In this document: positions 62,303 through 64,000 of the stretch, in pieces
Layout: each line of letters opens with the position of its first letter
Numbering within the stretch: the first letter of the stretch is position 1
Source of the DNA: Protula sp. h YS-2021
Lineage: Eukaryota > Annelida > Polychaeta > Sabellida > Serpulidae
Direction of reading: 5' to 3'
Assembly (NCBI GenBank): GCA_949752745.1
Contig: OX457026.1
Location: forward strand, 34,649,911-34,713,910
DNA: 64,000 nt
The notes under the pieces: model-generated
Databases searched by the model: none
What the model was told of the DNA's origin: nothing
Seen by the model: only the letters and a program-made list of their open reading frames with translations
Program-made: the position numbers and the translations under genes

Positions 62303-64000
62303 CAAATAATGAAGAAATGAATTTAGTCCCTCAGCCAATTTATCCGCTTCAAATGTCTCATCAGTCCCACACTCCTCTCCGACTTGAGCTGAATCCGCAT
62401 TTCCAGTTTTGTAGATTTCATTGATTTTCGAATTTTTCTTGCAGTATCACAGTAATAGCAACGCAAGAGGAATAAACAGGCTAAAGGCCAGCCGTGGTAC
62501 TCATCGTCATTGGTGACGTGTGCATTGTTGCCAATCCTCCCCAGCAAGGTATGCTATGATGACCTTTCGGATCAGCTGGCATTTGAAATTTTTTCAGGGA
62601 AGACTATCTAACGACAATCAATCAAGTGACAATTGATCTGACCGCTATCGTTCTAAATTGGAAAGGTACGACGAGTGATATAAATTCTCACACCTTACTG
62701 AAGTACAAGTCTAAGTTTTACTGAGCGAGCAACTGCAGTGGTCAGATAGATCTCAAGAAATTAATGGGAATTGCATTTTCAAGGAGGCTCTGAAGGCGAG
62801 AATGAGAACAATTTCGCCGACATTTTAACTACATGTTCTACATCTACATTTAATTAACAACTTTTCAAACATTATTACGTTGTACATTACATAGAGTATA
62901 AAATCGGCCAAAAGAAGTATTTTTCGCCTGGTGTAGATGCAATATGTGATACTTTTGCAACACGCAACGGACAGGGATGTTTATTTGCTTATCTGATAAC
63001 AATACCCGTTTTTTTATCTTTGGTGCGGAATTGCACGCCAGTACAGGAGGAGACTTACGGTTGTAATTCAGTAGAATAAACGCTTGATGTGATGTCCTGG
63101 TTGATTTTCTTAAGCTGTAAACTGAGATGGCCTTGGCTGAAATTTTGAGAGCTTGGAGAATGGTTTGAAATGCCTTCCGAAACTGATAGGCCGTCGAAAA
63201 ATTTGGGGCACTTTTGGGTGTGGAATGAGAAACAATGGCATGTGCTTTGATACCGGTACATGTCTAATTATTTCAACGTAGGCCGAATGGGGACAAATGT
63301 GGAATGTGGAAAGGCAGGGAGAACCACCTTGCGTTCCTACCCCAGTTTTTGGCCATTTTATGGTCAGGACTAGATCAGAGCGGTTGGATACCATGTCTTT
63401 GCGGGTTGTGTGACGAGATTTATCAAATGATGTGTCAGTTTGTGGACAGGATCAGAACATCGCAACAATCTAAACTATCGACATAAAATGGCACATTTCA
63501 GCACCAGACTAATTACATTTAATTCGTTGCATTCTACAATTTTCTCCAATATGTCAACTAAAATTGGTTCTTTTGCCTTGGTGATGGCTTGGTGAGCAAA
63601 ATTGCTCTGGGTATTAAGTGAGCTTTATACAAAGAGAATGGAGTGACATCTAGCTTATGAAGAGACCGCAGAAAAAATTTTGTAACTGACTTTGCTGTGG
63701 TAAGCTTACGTACTAGATATTCGATGTAAAAACATAGCGTACCTTCATATATATCTGTGGCCCAGAAAGGGTGCTCATCGCAAAACTAAAGAAATTCTTA
63801 CATAGACATTATGGTGTGTGGCTGTGCCGATCTGAATGCCTTCTCAAGCCTTTCATTTGCTTGCTTTTTTCAGCAACGTTTGTTCATTCTCTGCAACAAA
63901 ACCTAACAATTAGACTAGCTCATAGGTCGTCTACAAAATTGAAAAAGGCGTGCTGTTTGATGTGCGTGATGTATCTAATTCCGTCCGTTGGGGACTGTGT
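62303..64000. other. No gene recognised to the window end
   Basis: Open frames at 63,055-63,486 on both strands are mutually overlapping and without motif. One could be an exon, but there is no support from splice signals or family similarity. Confidence 0.35.

Noticed and set aside
1..64000. CRISPR array, prokaryotic operon, phage or defence system
   Set aside because: No Shine-Dalgarno-led gene series or CRISPR-like regularly spaced short repeats. All recognisable genes are eukaryotic retroelements or animal-type.

Overview
This window looks like repeat-rich, AT-rich genomic DNA of an aquatic invertebrate. No bacterial or viral genome organisation is visible. The retroelement mixture (DIRS, Gmr1-like Gypsy, BEL/Pao, CR1/L2-like and L1/Tx1-like LINEs), the simple-sequence tracts and the dispersed ~130-150 bp repeat families fit a lophotrochozoan or a basal deuterostome. 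The species cannot be told from the sequence. Almost every recognisable coding segment is a decayed transposable element. The one host-type gene found is an intronless, broken copy of a beta-1,3-glucuronosyltransferase (GT43) domain at 45.35-46.09 kb.

Layout: 1-3.3 kb, a DIRS retrotransposon on the minus strand (gag-like, RT/RNase H, start of the tyrosine recombinase) cut by the window edge. 3.8-5.5 kb, the 5' half of a CR1/L2-like LINE. 5.5-9.1 kb, no recognised genes. 9,121-23,707, a nested pair: a minus-strand Ty3/Gypsy element in which integrase precedes RT (Gmr1-like order), with a tRNA-Pro primer site, whose 5' LTR is split by a plus-strand BEL/Pao element (14,277-22,854). The BEL insertion has 649/640 bp LTRs and a 5-bp target duplication (AGCGG). 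23.7-36.3 kb, a second CR1/L2-like 5' half, two L1/Tx1-like 3' fragments, a foldback repeat family with a tRNA-like B box, and a degenerate tandem-repeat field (30.2-32.6 kb). 36.6-40.8 kb, a heavily decayed Gypsy element with canonical domain order, its RNase H region interrupted by an insertion carrying duplicated palindromes.

42.35-45.14 kb and 56.67-59.79 kb are two copies of one segment in the same orientation. Each carries a different DNA-transposon-like insertion that the other lacks: a 1,273 bp element with C-rich inverted repeats and an 8-bp duplication (GTTATTTT) in the first, and a 1,445 bp Ginger-like element with a triplicated 167-bp unit in the second. Between them lie the GT43 pseudogene, a 29-bp minisatellite, a stretch with possible exons of an unknown gene, and several tandem repeats, one built around a palindromic nuclear-receptor-type half-site. 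61,344-62,302 is a further candidate element with ~20-bp inverted repeats. The rest of the right end has no supported gene.

The elements do not form a pathway. The window is best read as a record of successive insertions, some of which can be ordered: Gypsy before BEL, and segment duplication relative to the two DNA elements. All family names rest on motif reading by eye, since no database search was possible.
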